From the NCBI GenBank assembly GCA_030654205.1, contig JAURXW010000305.1:1-6714 (forward strand): a DNA stretch of 6,714 nucleotides, written 5' to 3'. The notes below the pieces were generated by a model. It had not been told where the DNA came from, searched no databases, and worked only from the letters and a program-made list of their open reading frames with translations. Position 1 is the first letter of the stretch; each line of letters opens with the position of its first letter. This DNA is from Bacteriovorax sp. GTDB lineage: Bacteria; Bdellovibrionota; Bacteriovoracia; Bacteriovoracales; Bacteriovoracaceae. This document shows, piece by piece, positions 4,343 through 6,714 of this stretch. Made by a program: the position numbers and the translations under genes.

Positions 4343-6171
4343 AATTGCTCTAGTTCATGATCATATTTTTTGTTAACAAAATCTAAACTGTCATTAGAGT
4401 TTGTTAATTTTTCAAATAGATTTTCTATTAATTGATTTAACTTACCAACAGCATGAGTATAGTCATTTAATTTAGCGCTATCTTGAGCGATCGCTGCTTT
4501 TTCCAATTCGTGAGTTATTCGTTGAAGCAAATTCTCATTCTTTGTTATTTCGGTTTCACAACTCTCAATTTCTTCTTTCATGGGCTTGCAAATTTTAGCG
4601 CGCTCAATTGCAATCTCGGCCCGTCGTTGTTTAATTTCTTTTTCTGTTAGTTTTTTCTTTCCACTTTTATTTGGTTTATTTTCTTCACTTTCCCAACCAA
4701 TTTTTTCTAAAAAATCATCGTAATTACCATTAAAAACTTCGGCATTGCCGTTATGGAAAATGATGAGTTTAGTCGCTAAGTTCCGAAGCATTATTTCACT
4801 ATGGGTAACAATAACCACTGCCCCTGGAAAATTGCCAATCTCTTCGGTAAGAGATTCAATTGATTCCATATCTAAATGGTTTGTAGGCTCATCTAATAAT
4901 AAAAGATTGGCCGGTTTGGCTAAAATTTTCCCCAACAAAACCCGAGCTCTTTCACCACCGGAAAGTACCTTAATTTTTTTTTTCGCGAGATCTCCTTCAA
5001 ACATCATCGTTCCGCAAATATTTCGGACCCCTGAAATACTTAAATCAGAATTTTCCTCTTGAATTTCTTCGACGATGCTATTTTCCATATTAAGTCGATT
5101 GATATTGGTCTGCCCAAAATGCCCAATATGGGCCGATGGGTGAAAGCTTAATTTTCCAACAACGGGTTCAAAAACTCCTCCAATAACATTGAGCAAAGTT
5201 GATTTTCCTTTTCCATTTTTACCGATAATTCCAATTCGATCTTCGCGATTAATAGGAAAACTTAAATTGTGAAAAAGGGTATTATCTTTATCACCATCAT
5301 AAGAGAAGGCCAAGTGCTTGACCTCGGCAATTTGCTTTCCGGGACATTCTACAAAGCGAAAATGAAAACCTAAATTATCGACGTCACTTAGCTTGTCCAT
5401 CGTACTCATTTTCTGCAGAGCTTTCATTCTTGATTGGGCCTGTGCTGCTTTTGAAGCTTTAGCTTTAAACCTTTCGACAAAAGCTTCCATTTCTTTTCGC
5501 TTTTTATCTAAGTTTTCCCGCGTTTTTTCGTACATTTCTTCATCCTGAAGAACCTGTTCATAAAACTTAGCAGTATCACCTTTAATTTTTTTTAATTGTT
5601 GTCGATGAAGTCCCATTGTGTGAGTCACAACATCGTCCATGAATTCTCTATCATGGGTAATCAGCATTATTTCGCCGGGAAAGTTTTTAAGAAATGATTT
5701 CAACCATCTCATCGAAACAATATCGAGATAGTTTGTCGGCTCATCTAAGAGCAGAAGATTGGGAGCTTGTAGTAAAACTTTTGTGAGATTTATTCTAATT
5801 TGATATCCACCCGAAAAACTCATCGGGTCTTTTTGCATATCTTCATCAGAAAAACCTAAACCAAAAAGTATCTTTTCTGCTTCATGTTCTAAAAAATCAT
5901 CTGGATTTAGCACTTGGATACATTCTTCTAAAACAGTTGGTTTTGTGAAGTGAATATGCTGCTCTAGCGCACCGAGTTTATAGCCTTTTGGAATTGTAAT
6001 TTCTCCAGAATCGACTGATAACTCTCCGAGAATTAGTTTAAAAAGGGTAGATTTGCCTGAACCATTGCGTCCCACAAGACCGACTCTTTCGCGGCCTCCT
6101 AACTGGAAACTGACACGGTCAAAGAGCTCTTGCCCACCGAAATGTTTAGATAAATTTTTTGCTTGGATCAT
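4339..6171 (-). CDS. ABC-F family ATPase (YheS/Uup-like translation factor)
   Basis: A 610-aa cytosolic protein with two ABC ATPase domains in one chain and no membrane segments, the hallmark of ABC-F proteins, which bind the ribosomal E site. Domain 1 has Walker A GRNGSGKST (34-42), signature SFSGGYQ (118-124), Walker B LLLLDEP (139-145) and His173 in THDRE. The charged linker (about 185-265), with FKAKASKAAQAQSRMKALQK (235-254), matches the interdomain arm of YheS/Uup-type members. Domain 2 has Walker A GKNGKGKST (317-325), signature LSGGE (403-407), Walker B LLLLDEP (423-429) and His457. A Lys/Glu-rich C-terminal coiled coil (about 505-608) follows. In domain 2 the usual SHDR after Walker B reads THSE, while the His is kept. 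The ribosome site before the ATG is weak (GAGA). It diverges from typA. It may act in translation elongation or ribosome rescue, or in resistance; vertical housekeeping is more likely. Confidence 0.94.
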   Translation of the reverse strand: MIQAKNLSKHFGGQELFDRVSFQLGGRERVGLVGRNGSGKSTLFKLILGELSVDSGEITIPKGYKLGALEQHIHFTKPTVLEECIQVLNPDDFLEHEAEKILFGLGFSDEDMQKDPMSFSGGYQIRINLTKVLLQAPNLLLLDEPTNYLDIVSMRWLKSFLKNFPGEIMLITHDREFMDDVVTHTMGLHRQQLKKIKGDTAKFYEQVLQDEEMYEKTRENLDKKRKEMEAFVERFKAKASKAAQAQSRMKALQKMSTMDKLSDVDNLGFHFRFVECPGKQIAEVKHLAFSYDGDKDNTLFHNLSFPINREDRIGIIGKNGKGKSTLLNVIGGVFEPVVGKLSFHPSAHIGHFGQTNINRLNMENSIVEEIQEENSDLSISGVRNICGTMMFEGDLAKKKIKVLSGGERARVLLGKILAKPANLLLLDEPTNHLDMESIESLTEEIGNFPGAVVIVTHSEIMLRNLATKLIIFHNGNAEVFNGNYDDFLEKIGWESEENKPNKSGKKKLTEKEIKQRRAEIAIERAKICKPMKEEIESCETEITKNENLLQRITHELEKAAIAQDSAKLNDYTHAVGKLNQLIENLFEKLTNSNDSLDFVNKKYDHELEQL

Positions 6172-6268
6172 TGTTATCTCGCTTAAGGGGCCATCTTATG
6201 CTATTCTCTCCCGAAATTCATTATATATTTTGTAAGCGCAGAAAGTGCCCAACCAAGGATTAGCCCGC
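6172..6268. promoter_or_regulatory. Divergent promoter region between the ABC-F gene and typA
   Basis: These 97 bases must hold start signals for both genes. A perfect TATAAT on the minus strand (6220-6225) is a good -10 for the ABC-F gene, with a leader of roughly 40 bases, but no recognisable -35 lies 16-18 bases upstream. The same AT-rich block (TATATATTTT, 6222-6231) may serve typA on the plus strand. The typA ribosome site AAGGA is at 6255-6259. Confidence 0.5.
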
Positions 6269-6714
6269 ATGTCTAAGAATTATTCTAAACTAAAAAACAT
6301 TGCCGTCGTAGCTCACGTCGACCATGGTAAAACAACCCTAGTAGATTGTCTTTTGAGACAATCAGGAACATTTGATGCCCGCGAACAGATGACTGATAGA
6401 GTAATGGACTCTGGCGAAATCGAAAAAGAACGTGGGATCACAATTACTGCAAAAAACTGTGCTTTCGTTTGGAAAGACACAAAAATTAATCTTCTGGATA
6501 CCCCAGGCCATGCTGACTTCGGTGGTGAAGTTGAAAGATCTCTAATGATGGTTGATGGTATTTTACTTTTAGTAGATGCTTCTGAGGGCCCTTTACCTCA
6601 AACAAGATTCGTTCTTACAAAAGCAATGGAACAAAGATTAAAAATCGCTGTTGTTATCAATAAAATTGATAGACCGGATGAACGTATAGAAGAAGTTAAG
6701 CACGACATTGAAGA
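6269..6714 (+). CDS. typA: TypA/BipA ribosome-associated translational GTPase, N-terminal part, cut by the right edge
   Basis: 148 complete codons of the GTPase domain are visible; full-length TypA/BipA is about 600 aa. G1 is AHVDHGKTT (15-23), switch I lies in IEKERGITITAKN (51-63), G3 is DTPGH (77-81) and G4 is NKID (131-134). MDSGEIEKERGITI-type switch I wording, LPQTRFVLTKAM (109-120) and NKIDRPD (131-137) mark TypA rather than EF-Tu, EF-G or LepA. It hydrolyses GTP on the ribosome and in other bacteria assists 50S assembly and growth in cold or stress. AAGGA lies 9 bases before the ATG. It diverges from the ABC-F gene, another ribosome-acting factor. Confidence 0.96.
   Translation, partial: MSKNYSKLKNIAVVAHVDHGKTTLVDCLLRQSGTFDAREQMTDRVMDSGEIEKERGITITAKNCAFVWKDTKINLLDTPGHADFGGEVERSLMMVDGILLLVDASEGPLPQTRFVLTKAMEQRLKIAVVINKIDRPDERIEEVKHDIE

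Noticed and set aside
4745..5062. Plus-strand frame of 105 codons inside the ABC-F gene
   Set aside because: Antisense to the second ATPase domain; its composition simply mirrors the opposite strand.

Overview
This is a low-GC bacterial window that looks chromosomal. It has two transcription blocks on the minus strand and one gene entering from the right on the plus strand. The closest thematic match I know is the Bdellovibrio/Bacteriovorax-type predatory bacteria: sphingolipids with a 1-hydroxy-2-aminoethylphosphonate head group have been reported from Bdellovibrio (now Bacteriovorax) stolpii, and the gene set here is what such a lipid would need. The taxon is an inference from gene content and cannot be proved from this sequence alone.

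Left block (positions 1-3625, minus strand): a tight five-gene operon for making and using a carbon-phosphorus compound. In transcription order it encodes a TauD-like Fe(II)/2-oxoglutarate dioxygenase, a LicC/PntC-type cytidylyltransferase, a CDP-alcohol phosphatidyltransferase, a LysE-family membrane exporter, and phosphoenolpyruvate mutase (cut by the left edge). The last three junctions are 4-base ATGA overlaps and the first gap is 19 bases. My reading is that PEP mutase makes phosphonopyruvate, and later enzymes (phosphonopyruvate decarboxylase and a transaminase, expected beyond the left edge) give 2-aminoethylphosphonate (AEP). The cytidylyltransferase would activate AEP with CTP, and the CDP-alcohol phosphotransferase would move the phosphonate head group onto a lipid. 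The dioxygenase would hydroxylate the phosphonate or its lipid.

Intergenic region 3626-3916: no convincing gene, but several inverted repeats. A candidate extended -10 promoter for the phosphonate operon sits inside a perfect 7-bp inverted repeat (AGGGGAA/TTCCCCT). A perfect 10-bp inverted repeat lies just upstream.

Middle block (3917-6171, minus strand): an ABC-F translation ATPase (610 aa, YheS/Uup-like) overlaps by 4 bases a short secreted DUF2141-family protein.

Right edge (6269-6714, plus strand): the start of typA/bipA, a translational GTPase, diverging from the ABC-F gene across 97 bases. No tRNA, rRNA, CRISPR array, insertion sequence or prophage signal was seen.
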